From positions 704,566 through 768,565 of the forward strand of contig NZ_JACYMO010000001.1 of NCBI RefSeq assembly GCF_014838825.1: 64,000 nucleotides of DNA, given 5' to 3'. The notes under the pieces are model-generated. The model did not search any database, was not told where the DNA came from, and saw nothing but the letters and a program-made list of their open reading frames with translations. Position numbers and translations under genes: made by a program. This DNA is from Erwinia persicina. Lineage in GTDB: Bacteria > Pseudomonadota > Gammaproteobacteria > Enterobacterales > Enterobacteriaceae. Below, piece after piece: positions 44,904 through 54,714 of the stretch (position 1 is its first letter; every line of letters begins with the position of its first letter).

Positions 44904-46382
44904 ATGCGCAATCCCACCCTGCTACAGTTTTTTCACTGGTATTACCCTACAGGCGGCAAACTCTGGCCGGAAGCGGCAGAACGTGCCCCCTGGCTGGCTG
45001 AGATTGGTATTACCGACGTCTGGCTGCCCCCAGTGTATAAAGGGGAATCCGGCGGTTATTCGGTGGGCTATGACAGCTACGACCTGTTTGACCTGGGGGA
45101 GTTCGGGCAGAAAGGCTCCCGCGCCACCAAGTACGGCGACAAAGAGCAGCTGCTGACCGCCGTCGATACGCTGAAATCTCACGGGCTCGGCGTGATCCTT
45201 GACGTGGTTCTTAACCACAAGATGGGGGCCGATGAGAAAGAGCAGGTGCAGATTAACCGCGTTAATCCGGATAACCGGGATGAGATAGACCCGGAAGTGA
45301 TCCAGGCCGAAGCCTGGACGCGCTTTACCTTCCCGGTTCGTGCCGGACAGTATTCAAAATTCGTCTGGGATTATAAGTGCTTCAGCGGCGTCGACCACAT
45401 CGAAAACCCCAATGAGAACGGCGTGTTCAAAATCGTTAACGACTATACCGGCGAAGGCTGGAACGATCAGGTCGATAACGAGCTGGGCAATTTTGACTAC
45501 CTGATGGGAGCCAATATCGACTTCCGCAACCGTGCGGTCACCGAAGAGCTGAAGTACTGGGCGCGCTGGGTCATGGACGAAGTGCACTGCAGCGGCTTCC
45601 GCCTGGATGCGGTGAAGCATATCCCCGCCTGGTTTTACAAAGAGTGGATTGAACACGTTCAGGAGGTGGCGGAGCAGCCGCTGTTTATCGTGGCAGAGTA
45701 CTGGTCACACGAGGTGGACAAGCTGCAGCAGTATATTCATCAGGTGGAGGGCAAAACCATGCTGTTTGATGCCCCGCTGCAGATGAATTTTCATACCGCC
45801 TCTAAGCAGGGTGCCGACTATGATCTGAGTCAGATCTTCAACGATACGCTGGTCGCCACTGACCCGTGGCATGCGGTGACCATCGTCGCCAATCACGATA
45901 CACAGCCGCTGCAGGCGCTGGAAGCCCCCGTTGAGTCCTGGTTTAAACCGCTGGCCTATGCGCTGATCCTGCTGCGTGAGAACGGCGTGCCCGCGCTGTT
46001 CTACCCTGACCTGTTTGGTGCCCGCTATGAGGATGAAGGCGGCGACGGGCAGCAGCATCAGATTGAGATGCCGGTTATTCCCGGGCTGGAAACCCTGATA
46101 CGCGCACGCCAGCAGTACGCCCACGGTGAACAGCGCGAATGGTTTGACCATCCCAACTGCATTGCCTTCGCCCGCAGTGGCACCCAGGAACTGCCGGGCT
46201 GCGTAGTGATCATGTCAAACGGCGAGGCGGGAGAAAAAACGCTGGATCTCGGGGAAAATTACGCCGGAAAACGCTGGCACGATCTGCTGGAGCAGGTGGG
46301 TGAGCCAGTCGACAGTGACGATCAGGGCAATGCCGTGTTCCGCTGTGCGGCTGGCAGCGTCAGCGTCTGGGTCGTGAGCTGA
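44904..46382 (+). CDS. amyA: Cytoplasmic alpha-amylase AmyA
   Basis: 492 residues from [12 protein letters not shown] at 44904, matching the E. coli start (495 residues); a longer frame from 44793 runs through the terminator hairpin and is unlikely. GH13 motifs: [16 protein letters not shown] (nucleophile Asp), VAEYWSH (acid Glu) and VANHDTQ. It degrades alpha-1,4 glucans in the cytoplasm. In E. coli amyA also follows fliDST. Confidence 0.95.
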   Translation: MRNPTLLQFFHWYYPTGGKLWPEAAERAPWLAEIGITDVWLPPVYKGESGGYSVGYDSYDLFDLGEFGQKGSRATKYGDKEQLLTAVDTLKSHGLGVILDVVLNHKMGADEKEQVQINRVNPDNRDEIDPEVIQAEAWTRFTFPVRAGQYSKFVWDYKCFSGVDHIENPNENGVFKIVNDYTGEGWNDQVDNELGNFDYLMGANIDFRNRAVTEELKYWARWVMDEVHCSGFRLDAVKHIPAWFYKEWIEHVQEVAEQPLFIVAEYWSHEVDKLQQYIHQVEGKTMLFDAPLQMNFHTASKQGADYDLSQIFNDTLVATDPWHAVTIVANHDTQPLQALEAPVESWFKPLAYALILLRENGVPALFYPDLFGARYEDEGGDGQQHQIEMPVIPGLETLIRARQQYAHGEQREWFDHPNCIAFARSGTQELPGCVVIMSNGEAGEKTLDLGENYAGKRWHDLLEQVGEPVDSDDQGNAVFRCAAGSVSVWVVS

Positions 46383-46420
46383 CCTCCCTGTCGTGGCCAG
46401 GACGGCCACGACAGGCCCGA

Positions 46421-46906
46421 TCAGGGTTGGGCTGGCGGCGTGGTGCCGTTTGCCACAGGCTGCGCGGTGGCGGCCCCTGCCGTCGGCTGCGGGGCAGTCG
46501 CCTGCGCTTTCGCCCGGTTAGCCAGCGCTTTCTGGCATTCAGCGGTAGGCTGGGCGACTTTCTGCATCACCAGCTTGTCGTAGTGCAGCTCCGTCCCTTC
46601 CAGCGCCAGCGGCATGACCCGCAGCTGCTGGTTGACGTTCACCCACTCCCCGTTAAAAAAGGTCACTTTGCCCGGTTTGGCAATCACCCGCTGCCACTGA
46701 CGGCAGTCGAGAGTATCGCCCTCCGCGGTAATAATCAGGCTGGCTTGCGCCTGATCGCTCACCAGGCCGCTCTGCGGGCCAAAGGTTTGCCAGTTACCCA
46801 CCAGCGTCGCCGGTGGCGGGGTTTTCACCGCGCTGGCGTAATCAGCTAACTGCGCACAGCCACTGAGGGTCAGCGCTGCGGCGGCTGCAAACATCCACTT
46901 TTTCAT
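46421..46906 (-). CDS. yedD: Lipoprotein YedD
   Basis: 161 residues from the MKKWMFAAAA start. A signal peptide ends at the lipobox LSGC, so it should be an outer-membrane lipoprotein. The EGDTLDCRQWQRVIAKPGK core matches E. coli YedD, of unknown function. The C-terminus (about 125 on) is an Ala/Pro/Thr-rich low-complexity extension. It is convergent with amyA. An AGGAT site lies upstream of the chosen ATG. Confidence 0.88.
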   Translation of the reverse strand: MKKWMFAAAAALTLSGCAQLADYASAVKTPPPATLVGNWQTFGPQSGLVSDQAQASLIITAEGDTLDCRQWQRVIAKPGKVTFFNGEWVNVNQQLRVMPLALEGTELHYDKLVMQKVAQPTAECQKALANRAKAQATAPQPTAGAATAQPVANGTTPPAQP

Positions 46907-47063
46907 TTTTCTCATCCTGATTTTATCATTCACGCGCTACGTTATAATTTTTACCTGCCCCGCCGCAAGCCCGACGCATGCTGTTGCGCTGACTTTCCCC
47001 ACTCTGCCCCGCCGTGTACACTATCGCCTGCATATTTCTACGCACTTACCCGGGCACATTGCT

Positions 47064-47387
47064 ATGAAAACCGTTGAAGAATATTACGCCATTGCCAAAG
47101 ATCTGTTTCTTGAGGCACACCCGACGCTGAAAGCCGGTATAGAAAACCTGACCGCAGAACAGGCGGCCACGATGGGTATGAGCGTTGAACAGCTACAGTC
47201 CATGCAGAAAGACCGGGCCTATGCGGCCTACGTGCGTGAGAAAAAACTCGATGGGATGCTGTTTGCCATTCAGCTGGCCGAGCCGGATAAAGCGGTGATG
47301 GTGGAAGCGATTGAAACCTACCTGCGTTCGCAGGCAGAGGCACTGGGCATGACGTGGGAAGCGTTCTGTATTAAAAACGAATTGTAA
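47064..47387 (+). CDS. Conserved small protein of unknown function (possibly DUF6388)
   Basis: 107 residues, mostly helical, acidic, no signal or membrane segment. It starts MKTVEEYYAIAKDLFLEAHP and ends MTWEAFCIKNEL. The pattern reminds me of DUF6388 proteins of enterobacteria, but this is from memory. It stands alone between yedD and yodC. No function can be assigned. Confidence 0.7.
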   Translation: MKTVEEYYAIAKDLFLEAHPTLKAGIENLTAEQAATMGMSVEQLQSMQKDRAYAAYVREKKLDGMLFAIQLAEPDKAVMVEAIETYLRSQAEALGMTWEAFCIKNEL

Positions 47388-47443
47388 TCACACGCAGGGC
47401 AGCGCCTGATTTCGCTCTGCCCTGCCGAAAAAGACAGACCGGA

Positions 47444-47623
47444 TTACCCGGCCAGACGGGTAGCGGATGACAGTGAAAACAGCTCCTCTTCCCGGAACGC
47501 CTCCCGCCGCACGCTAAAACCATCATACCAGCGACACTCCACCATGCCACTGGCCACCCCGGTTACAATCATAGCGGGGCCACCTTCCTTATGTTGCACT
47601 TCATCACTGATCATAAAGCTCAT
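47444..47623 (-). CDS. yodC: YodC-family small protein (DUF2158)
   Basis: 59 residues from MSFMISDEV, with a GGGAGGT site upstream; a GTG three codons earlier is less likely. KEGGPAMIVTG and ECRWYDGFSVRREAF match E. coli YodC, a conserved small protein of unknown function. It is in the same neighbourhood as in E. coli (next to yedI). Confidence 0.88.
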   Translation of the reverse strand: MSFMISDEVQHKEGGPAMIVTGVASGMVECRWYDGFSVRREAFREEELFSLSSATRLAG

Positions 47624-47747
47624 ATAAAGCACCTCCCTTTTCGGTTATCAATCGTCAATCAGTTATAGCATCTGAATATAATCCGTGCTGTTAACGACAG
47701 GTAAAATATATGTTAAATCAAAATAAGCAGTTAAAAACGCTGAATAT

Positions 47748-47781
47748 AAAAAAAGCGTGTAGTTTTACTACACGCTTTTTA
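47748..47781. terminator. Bidirectional terminator between yodC and the small cysteine-tailed gene
   Basis: AAAAGCGTGTAG/CTACACGCTTTT 12-bp perfect stem with a five-base loop; A and T runs on both sides. Confidence 0.85.
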
Positions 47782-47805
47782 TGTGAAACCTGTCGCAATT
47801 TACGC

Positions 47806-47937
47806 TTAGATTTTGCAACCTTCGCAGTCAGCTTCATCCCCTAAATCCGCCGGCACTTCGGCCGCTTTCTTTTGCGCGTTGGCTTCTGCCTGCTCAAGCT
47901 GCGCATCAATATCGAATTCAAACATATCGTCGTTCAT
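47806..47937 (-). CDS. 43-residue acidic protein with C-terminal CxxC
   Basis: Not found by a usual length filter. The frame gives MNDDMFEFDIDAQLEQAEAN at the start and ends DEADCEGCKI, with an AGGAG site six bases before the ATG. It is very acidic with a central Ala/Lys-rich helix and a CxxC tail that could bind metal or a partner. It lies 37 bases downstream of yedI in the same direction, so it is probably co-transcribed, and a terminator follows. Unrecognised family. Confidence 0.65.
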   Translation of the reverse strand: MNDDMFEFDIDAQLEQAEANAQKKAAEVPADLGDEADCEGCKI

Positions 47938-47974
47938 CTTTCACTCCTGCCTGTTTACTCGGTTAAGCCCGTCT

Positions 47975-48886
47975 TTATACTGATTTCTGGCGCATTCTGG
48001 CAATCAAATTTACCGAACACAGCACAATCGACCCCACAATTAAGCCAATGATCAGGTTGGCCAGGTTGCTGACCAGCATCGCCAGCAGACCGTGCATGCC
48101 TGCGCTGAAGGCTTCGATATGATGGTGCAGCCACGGCAGGCCGTGCACGATAATGCCGCCACCGACCAGGAACATCGCCAGCGTACCGACCACCGTCAGG
48201 ATCTTCATCAACCAGGGGGCGGCGACCAGCAGTACGCCACCGATGGCTTTCGCGGCCGCCGATGTTTTCTTCTGCAGCCACATCCCCAGGTCGTCAATTT
48301 TGACAATCCCCGCCACAATGCCGTACACGCCGACGGTGACCAGAATCGCCACGCCGGCGAGGATGATCACCTGGTTGAGCAATGGCGCTTCTGACACAAT
48401 ACCGAGTGTAATCGCCACGATCTCAGCAGAGAGAATAAAGTCAGTGCGGACCGCACCTTTGACCTTCTTCTTTTCAAATTCTGCCGGGTCCTGCTGCGCG
48501 GCTTTCAGCAGGCGCTGCTCACGGGCTTCCGGCGTCTCCTGACTTTTGTCTTTATGCAGACTGTGCAGCACCTTCTCCACGCCTTCGAAGCACAGATAAG
48601 CACCGCCCACCATCAGTAAAGGGGTGATCGCCCAGGGGGCAAAAGCGCTGATCAGCAGCGCCAGCGGCACCAGGATCAGCTTATTAAGAAATGACCCTTT
48701 TGCCACGCTCCACACCACCGGCAGCTCACGGTTCGCTTTCACTCCGCTGACCTGCTGGGCATTCAGCGAGAGATCGTCCCCCAGTACCCCGGCGGTTTTC
48801 TTTGCCGCCACTTTGCCCATCACTGCAACGTCGTCCAGCAGGGTGGCAATATCGTCCAGTAAGGTCAGTAAACTGCTTCCGGCCAA
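47975..48886 (-). CDS. yedI: DUF808 inner-membrane protein YedI
   Basis: 303 residues with several membrane helices ([33 protein letters not shown] region at the start). Matches E. coli YedI (DUF808), of unknown function. It is the middle gene of a minus-strand set: a 91-residue protein, yedI, then the 43-residue protein. Synteny with yedA supports the call. Confidence 0.92.
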   Translation of the reverse strand: MAGSSLLTLLDDIATLLDDVAVMGKVAAKKTAGVLGDDLSLNAQQVSGVKANRELPVVWSVAKGSFLNKLILVPLALLISAFAPWAITPLLMVGGAYLCFEGVEKVLHSLHKDKSQETPEAREQRLLKAAQQDPAEFEKKKVKGAVRTDFILSAEIVAITLGIVSEAPLLNQVIILAGVAILVTVGVYGIVAGIVKIDDLGMWLQKKTSAAAKAIGGVLLVAAPWLMKILTVVGTLAMFLVGGGIIVHGLPWLHHHIEAFSAGMHGLLAMLVSNLANLIIGLIVGSIVLCSVNLIARMRQKSV

Positions 48887-48897
48887 AATCAGATTCC

Positions 48898-49173
48898 TTA
48901 TTCATTTTCATCATGTTGACAACAGGGGCACCGCTCAATTTCAGCCACCGCCATATCAGCGATGCCATCGCAGTCCCACTCAACGCGCACTCTCTGCCCC
49001 TGCGTTTGGGTATGGTGCAGATATTTGCTCACCGGGCTTTCCGTCATCCCACTAATTTCTTCTGTCGCTATCAGGCAGTCGCCCACGTAAATACGCGCCG
49101 TCGCCTGGGTATTGACCATGCGTTCGCCGCTGAGTTTGTACAAACGTCTTACCGTCAGTTTGACACTGGCCAT
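48898..49173 (-). CDS. 91-residue protein with C-terminal CPCC
   Basis: No membrane segment. Mixed alpha/beta composition, begins [19 protein letters not shown] and ends [10 protein letters not shown], which could coordinate a metal. Separated from yedI by 11 bases, so co-transcribed with it. I do not recognise the family. Reading the pair of tail motifs around yedI as linked is inference. Confidence 0.65.
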   Translation of the reverse strand: MASVKLTVRRLYKLSGERMVNTQATARIYVGDCLIATEEISGMTESPVSKYLHHTQTQGQRVRVEWDCDGIADMAVAEIERCPCCQHDENE

Positions 49174-49336
49174 GGCTTACCCCTGGCTGGCTGTATTGAT
49201 AGAGGGCACTGATCTAAGCAATTATGGCCAGGGAGTGCAAATTTTGTAAAAAAAATCCTTCCGGCCGTAATAATTAGTGGCAGAATTAGCCCCCTATAAC
49301 AGTTTTATAACTTGCTATAACAAGGACAATCCTGAC

Positions 49337-50254
49337 ATGACGTTACGCCGTGCCCCCGCCCTGCTGCCCCTCCTGGCTGCCCTGTTTACGCTTTATTTCA
49401 TCTGGGGTTCCACCTATCTGGTGATCCGCATTGGTGTCGAAAGCTGGCCACCGATGATGCTGGCGGGACTGCGCTTTCTGCTGGCAGGTGTCGTGCTGCT
49501 GACTTATCTGCTGCTTAAAGGACATAAGCTGCCTTCGTGGCGTGAAGCCGGTAATGCCGCCATTATCGGCGTGTTGCTGTTGGCCATGGGCAATGGCGCG
49601 GTCACCGTAGCCGAGCATCAGCACGTGCCTTCCGGGCTGGCGGCAGTGATGGTCGCCACCGTACCGCTGTTTGCCATGTGCTTCAGCCGCCTGTTCGGCA
49701 TCGCCACCCGCTGGATCGAATGGGTGGGGATCGCCGTCGGCCTGGTGGGGATTATTCTGCTCAACAGCGGCGGACACCTGGCGGGTAATCCGTGGGGCGC
49801 ACTGATGATTCTGGGCGGTTCACTGACCTGGGCATTCGGCTCCGTGTGGGGTTCCCGCATTGCCCTGCCGCACGGCATGATGGCCGGGGCCATTGAGATG
49901 CTGGCTGCCGCCGGGGTGCTGCTGATCGCCAGTCAGTTAAGTGGCGAGCACCTGGTGCAGAAGCCGTCGCTGGCGGGTTTCTTTTCCCTCGGTTACCTCA
50001 GCCTGTTTGGTTCAGTGATTGCCATTAACGCCTATATGTTCCTGATCCGTAACGTCACACCGGCTATTGCGACCAGCTATGCCTACGTCAATCCGGTGGT
50101 CGCCGTGCTGCTGGGTATCGCCTTTGCGGGGGAAAGCCTGTCCGGTCGCGAATGGCTGGCGCTGGGGATTATCATCCTGGCCGTGGTGCTGGTGACGCTG
50201 GGCAAATATCTGTTCCCGGCCAAACCGGTTATCAGGCCCAGCGCGGAAAAATAG
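49337..50254 (+). CDS. yedA: EamA-family exporter YedA
   Basis: 305 residues from the ATG at 49337, matching E. coli YedA (306); an AAGGA site lies upstream. Ten membrane helices, two EamA domains (DMT superfamily). It starts MTLRRAPALLPLLAALFTLYFIWGSTYL. A likely inner-membrane exporter of metabolites; the substrate is unsettled. Divergent from the yedI set. Confidence 0.92.
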   Translation: MTLRRAPALLPLLAALFTLYFIWGSTYLVIRIGVESWPPMMLAGLRFLLAGVVLLTYLLLKGHKLPSWREAGNAAIIGVLLLAMGNGAVTVAEHQHVPSGLAAVMVATVPLFAMCFSRLFGIATRWIEWVGIAVGLVGIILLNSGGHLAGNPWGALMILGGSLTWAFGSVWGSRIALPHGMMAGAIEMLAAAGVLLIASQLSGEHLVQKPSLAGFFSLGYLSLFGSVIAINAYMFLIRNVTPAIATSYAYVNPVVAVLLGIAFAGESLSGREWLALGIIILAVVLVTLGKYLFPAKPVIRPSAEK

Positions 50255-50282
50255 CCGTCAGCCCGGGGCGGGACGTCCGCCC

Positions 50283-50753
50283 CTAAGGCAGGGAACGAAT
50301 TCCCCGGGCGTCGATCTCGCCGTTGCCCGTCGCGGCGCAGAGCCACTCCTCGAGCCGCGTGCGCAGGGCTTCCTCTTCCAGACGCGTCTTACCCCGCAGC
50401 GCGCACTCCCACACCAGCATGACCCGCCAGCCGCTGGCGGTCAGCTCGTCGATATAGCGCTTGTCGCGCGCCACGTTGCTGTCTATTTTCCCCTGCCAGA
50501 ATGCCGTGCGCGTGGCGGGCATCTTAAACAGATGGCAGTGATGCCGGTGCCAGAAACAGCCGTGCACAAAGATGATCGCCTGATAGTCACTGAGCACGAA
50601 GTCAGGGCGGCCGGGCAGGGACTTATCCTGCACCCGGTAACGCAGGTCGAGTTCTGCCAGCAGTTCTGCCAGCCGCTTTTCGATTGCCGTATCGCGGGTG
50701 CGAATGGCTCGCATGTTCTTGCTACGCACGTCTGAAGAGTGAACGTCGGCCAT
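50283..50753 (-). CDS. vsr: Very-short-patch repair endonuclease
   Basis: 156 residues. MADVHSSDVRSKNMRAIRTRDTAIE start and the HGCFWHRHHCHLFKMPATRTAFW core are characteristic of Vsr, which nicks T:G mismatches made by deamination of Dcm-methylated cytosine. It follows dcm. In E. coli the two genes overlap; here 72 bases separate them. Confidence 0.95.
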   Translation of the reverse strand: MADVHSSDVRSKNMRAIRTRDTAIEKRLAELLAELDLRYRVQDKSLPGRPDFVLSDYQAIIFVHGCFWHRHHCHLFKMPATRTAFWQGKIDSNVARDKRYIDELTASGWRVMLVWECALRGKTRLEEEALRTRLEEWLCAATGNGEIDARGIRSLP

Positions 50754-50825
50754 CTTGATATCCCTTTAAAGAAGACCTTAAGTGTAGCTAAAAGCGGCCC
50801 TGCCGTCGTAGCAGCGGGCCACATT

Positions 50826-52241
50826 TCACCGACGCTGCTGAACCGCCTGCTCGATCCACGGCAGCAGCAGTCGGGCCACCGCAGCGAAGGCCGGTACCAC
50901 GACCGAGTTACCGAACTGACGATAGGCCTGGGTGTCTGAGACCGGAATGTGGAAGTACTGCTCCCCCGGCTGCTCGAACCCCATCAGTCGGGCACATTCG
51001 CGCGGCGTCAGACGGCGCGGCCGGCGCTGCTGATTATCAGCATGATCAAAATCTTCTTCTCCCAGGGCTTTATCCCAGCCGCGATCGATAAGGATCTCCG
51101 AACCGTCTTTGTAATAGCGGGCCGACAGCGTGCGAACCACGCCCTGCTCCACCGCCGGGTCAACCAGCCCGTAGCCAAATCCGTTGCCGCGGGCCTGGTG
51201 TTTTTTCGCATACTGATAAAGATACTTCCACAGGGTTGGCGTCAGGATGTATTTCTCGTCCACCACCGGGTCCAGCAGCGCTTTCAGCGGCGTGCGCTGC
51301 TGCGGATAGAGGGAAGGTAAGGCACTGAGCGTAAAGGCCGGTAGCGCCAGATCGCGACGGAAGCCGACCAGCACAATGCGTTCGCGGTGCTGGGGCAGGA
51401 AGTGTTTGCCGTCGACAATTTTCGGATCCGGTGAACCGGTCACGGCCGCATCGGCTACCTCGTAGCCCAGTTCATCCAGGGTCGACATAATGATGCGGAA
51501 GGTATTGCCCTTGTCGTGGCTCTTGAGGTTTTTGACGTTTTCCAGCACGAAGATCGCCGGCTTTCTGGCAGTGATAATACGCGCCACATCAAAGAACAGC
51601 GTTCCCTGGGCTTCATCTTCGAAGCCATGCTTACGCCCCAGCGCATTTTTCTTCGAGACGCCAGCCAGCGAAAACGGCTGGCAGGGAAAGCCCGCCAGCA
51701 GCACGTCGTGCTGGGGTATCTGCTCACGAATGTGCTGATAGGCCTGCTCTTCATCCACCTGCGGATCGCCGCTCAGAGTGACATCGCGGATGTCCTGGTT
51801 AAAGCGGTGCTGCTGCTGGTCGCAGTACCAGTTAGCTTTATAGGTACGCACCGCGTGTTTGTTCCACTCGCTGGTAAACACGCACTGCCCGCCAATAGCG
51901 TCAAACCCGCTGCGGATCCCGCCAATGCCGGCAAACAGGTCAATAAAGCGAAAAGCGTAGTCGGGATGGTGTGCCGGTGGCGCAGGCAGCATATTGCGCA
52001 GCAGGCTGACCTCGGCCTCATTCAGGGTTTTACGGCTGTTCCCTTTTACCCAGCGGTTAACTGACTCCCGGGTCCATTCCTGCTGGCTGACCTTACGCAG
52101 AGTGGCTGCCACGGTTTTCTGGTCATAAATCTCCAGCACGCGCAGCAACAGCTGGCGATCCTGCTCTTCTTTTTGCTGTGCCTGCACTCGTGCCTGCTCT
52201 GCCAGCCCGGCAGCCACGCGGTCAAAATCGCTCATAATCAC
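50826..52241 (-). CDS. dcm: DNA cytosine methyltransferase Dcm
   Basis: 471 residues (E. coli 472). Motifs of C5 methyltransferases are intact: [19 protein letters not shown] (catalytic Cys), [19 protein letters not shown], and QFGNSVVVP. Very close to E. coli Dcm, so CCWGG is the expected target, although the target-recognition region is not proof. Upstream of vsr in the same direction. A second Met (third codon) could also be the start. Confidence 0.95.
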   Translation of the reverse strand: MIMSDFDRVAAGLAEQARVQAQQKEEQDRQLLLRVLEIYDQKTVAATLRKVSQQEWTRESVNRWVKGNSRKTLNEAEVSLLRNMLPAPPAHHPDYAFRFIDLFAGIGGIRSGFDAIGGQCVFTSEWNKHAVRTYKANWYCDQQQHRFNQDIRDVTLSGDPQVDEEQAYQHIREQIPQHDVLLAGFPCQPFSLAGVSKKNALGRKHGFEDEAQGTLFFDVARIITARKPAIFVLENVKNLKSHDKGNTFRIIMSTLDELGYEVADAAVTGSPDPKIVDGKHFLPQHRERIVLVGFRRDLALPAFTLSALPSLYPQQRTPLKALLDPVVDEKYILTPTLWKYLYQYAKKHQARGNGFGYGLVDPAVEQGVVRTLSARYYKDGSEILIDRGWDKALGEEDFDHADNQQRRPRRLTPRECARLMGFEQPGEQYFHIPVSDTQAYRQFGNSVVVPAFAAVARLLLPWIEQAVQQRR

Positions 52242-52393
52242 TCAATAAAAGGGATAAACGGGTGTCAGTTTATCACTTCATTGACCCAGCGCCAGGCGGA
52301 AATTAGCCACGCCGTCGGCGGAGACGGGTGACAGTGCGAAAAGAGGCGACTACACTTGCGCGGTTAACGGCGTTAAATATGGAGACATTACCG

Positions 52394-53050
52394 ATGAGCG
52401 CACCCCAACGCGACCTGCTGACCCTGCCCGACGGCGCTAAAAAACTGCTGCTGCACTCGTGCTGTGCCCCCTGCTCCGGCGAGGTGATGGAAGCGCTTCA
52501 GGCATCGGGAATTGACTACACCATCTTCTTTTACAACCCTAATATTCATCCGCAGAAAGAGTATCTGCTGCGAAAAGAAGAGAATATCCGCTTTGCTGAA
52601 CAGCATGGCATCCCCTTTGTTGACGCCGACTACGACACCGATAACTGGTTTGAACGGGCAAAAGGCATGGAGTGGGAGCCTGAGCGCGGGGTTCGCTGCA
52701 CGATGTGTTTTGATATGCGCTTCGAGCGCACCGCCCTCTACGCGTTTGAACACGGATTTCCGGTCATTTCCAGTTCGCTGGGGATCTCGCGCTGGAAAAA
52801 TATGCAGCAAATCAATGACTGCGGCGTTCGGGCCGCCGAACCCTACCCCGGCATTCGCTACTGGGACTATAACTGGCGTAAAAAAGGGGGATCGTCGCGG
52901 ATGATCGAAATCAGCAAGCGGGAGCGTTTTTATCAGCAGGAGTACTGCGGCTGTGTCTATTCGCTGCGCGACAGTAATCTGCACCGCAAAAGTCAGGGGC
53001 GGCCATTAATCAAGCTGGGGGTGCTCTATTACGGTGATGACGACGCGTGA
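52394..53050 (+). CDS. queH: Epoxyqueuosine reductase QueH
   Basis: 218 residues from the ATG at 52394, with GGAG upstream; the frame continues 22 codons before without a good site. Cysteine motifs [18 protein letters not shown] and EYCGCVYS fit QueH (DUF208), an Fe-S enzyme reducing epoxyqueuosine to queuosine in tRNA. It is non-homologous to QueG, which E. coli uses. Divergent from dcm. Confidence 0.92.
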   Translation: MSAPQRDLLTLPDGAKKLLLHSCCAPCSGEVMEALQASGIDYTIFFYNPNIHPQKEYLLRKEENIRFAEQHGIPFVDADYDTDNWFERAKGMEWEPERGVRCTMCFDMRFERTALYAFEHGFPVISSSLGISRWKNMQQINDCGVRAAEPYPGIRYWDYNWRKKGGSSRMIEISKRERFYQQEYCGCVYSLRDSNLHRKSQGRPLIKLGVLYYGDDDA

Positions 53051-53091
53051 TAAACGCGTCTCTCCGGCGGAGAGACGCGCAGAGGCAGGGA

Positions 53092-53340
53092 TTACTTTTT
53101 CTTTTTCGATTTTTTCAGCAGCGCGCGAACCTGTTTCAGCTCGTTCTGACTGAGCTGCTCTGAGGTCTCTTCTTCTGTATGAGTGCTGTCTACCGCATCC
53201 GGTGCCTGAGCGGAAAAGCTCTTCACCAGATGCTGGGTCACCAGATCGCTTAAAGAAAGCTGACTGTCCAGAGCGAGCGTTTTAATCGTTTCTTTTAAAG
53301 CGGGATCGATCTTGATGGTTAAGCTTACTTTGTCGGTCAT
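53092..53340 (-). CDS. Ribbon-helix-helix-like small protein
   Basis: 82 residues. The N-terminal KVSLTIKIDPALKETIKTLA segment looks like a ribbon-helix-helix (CopG/Arc) DNA-binding fold. A linker rich in Glu/Ser and a basic LLKKSKKKK tail follow. No toxin partner is adjacent. It is convergent with queH and lies 73 bases downstream of the HD gene. DNA binding is inferred. Confidence 0.65.
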   Translation of the reverse strand: MTDKVSLTIKIDPALKETIKTLALDSQLSLSDLVTQHLVKSFSAQAPDAVDSTHTEEETSEQLSQNELKQVRALLKKSKKKK

Positions 53341-53413
53341 TGCCTGATTCTCCTGATAATTGTCCCAACAACGTAACCCGGAACGTACGGTTTAACCATA
53401 CTGTCACAAAAAT

Positions 53414-54118
53414 TTAATATTTCATCCCGTCCGGCGTAAATTCCGTCAGAACATCCTGATCCAGCGCACAAAAGTCGCCTTTCAGCTCGGCGCAGAGTTT
53501 CGCCATATAGGTCACCAGGAAACTGGCGTTGTATTCAGCCAGCCTTTTGCCCTCGTCTGTTTGCATCGTCTCAGGTAATTTGAGCAGCTTTTTCTGGAAG
53601 TGATCCAGCGCCCACTCGGCATCATCCAGCGGCCGCTCGCGTCCCAGCGGGTCACGGCTGTCAAACAGAGATCGCCCTAACGCTCCTGACACATAAAACA
53701 CCCGCGCCAGCCCGATAGCACCCAGCGACTCCAGGCGGTCAGCATCCTGCACGATTTTTGCTTCGATCGTCTCGGCGGCCACCCCGGCACTGAAGCTGTG
53801 AGCGTGGACGGCATGCGCCACCGCCTCTATTTTCTCCGGCGGGAAGTCGGTAAACACCTGCCGCAAGACGCGCCGGGTCTCATCGGCGGCCTGGGCGGAG
53901 GCCAGATGACGCTCGGGGTGGTTTTTCGGCAGGTTAACAATATCGTGGAAATAACAGCCCGCCAGTACCACCAGCGCATCGGCATCGCTTCCGGCCATAA
54001 TGCGCTGTGCCGACTGCCAGACGCGCGTCAGGTGCGCCACATCATGGGCTTTATCTTCTTTCTGCCAGGTCTCGTGCAGCCAGTGTTCAAAGCGTGATTG
54101 CCAGTGAGTCAGCGTCAT
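53414..54118 (-). CDS. yedJ: HD-domain phosphohydrolase YedJ
   Basis: 234 residues from [13 protein letters not shown] at 54118, with AAGGAG six bases ahead; the longer frame to 54196 lacks support. HD-domain metal residues: His in [14 protein letters not shown] in CYFHDIVNL, Asp in [14 protein letters not shown]. Matches E. coli YedJ (231 residues). Its substrate is unknown, and similar proteins act as nucleotide phosphohydrolases. Confidence 0.9.
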   Translation of the reverse strand: MTLTHWQSRFEHWLHETWQKEDKAHDVAHLTRVWQSAQRIMAGSDADALVVLAGCYFHDIVNLPKNHPERHLASAQAADETRRVLRQVFTDFPPEKIEAVAHAVHAHSFSAGVAAETIEAKIVQDADRLESLGAIGLARVFYVSGALGRSLFDSRDPLGRERPLDDAEWALDHFQKKLLKLPETMQTDEGKRLAEYNASFLVTYMAKLCAELKGDFCALDQDVLTEFTPDGMKY

Positions 54119-54714
54119 CGACGTCTCCTTAATTGTTTGAACTTGTTGAGAGGTCAGAAGGATCAGTCCGGCGTGAGCCGATCCCCGTTTCGGCATAAAA
54201 ATGCGATCTACATCAAACTTATAGCCGCACTATTGCGGTTGTTACAGCATTTTTTCCATTTTCAGTCTTTTCCACTTCTTTTTTAATGACTAGTTTGTGA
54301 CCATATTGATAAATAAAGGTTATGAGAAGTGGAGGCAACCCATGTGAAAGACCGACAAAACGCATCGTAAAAGCCCCCCCGACTTATGGCCTGCCGTGCC
54401 AGCCGTCAGGGCGGTGACCGGTGCGGGGAGGCGATTGCTGCCCGTCGCACTAACGCATTGTAATATGGTAAAATGTCATTATGGTGACGCTGAAGGCAGC
54501 CCGTAGCGAGCCACAGCAACAGACCACAATGACGTCACCATCATTACACCCACTGCCACACGGTCCTGGTGTTTTTTAATAAGAGACTCTGATGATTACT
54601 TAAAAAATAATCCATTTCTTTTTTTTGAGCTAATGTTAGGAGTTATCTGTATTGTGTTTTTACTTTGCTTATGAGCCAGGAACTGGTTGAGAAAGTCTTA
54701 TTAGAGGTTAAACC
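54119..54714. other. Structured spacer with a 16-base inverted repeat and a 32-codon frame
   Basis: Nearly 600 bases with no recognised gene. TGTCATTATGGTGACG (54474-54489) and CGTCACCATCATTACA (54533-54548) are inverted copies differing at two positions. A 32-codon frame (MVTLKAARSEPQQQ... ending PHGPGVF) starts at 54481 without a clear ribosome site, ending next to a GTGTTTTTT run. The stretch may hold a small RNA, a leader region or a MITE-like element. Nothing is certain. Confidence 0.4.
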
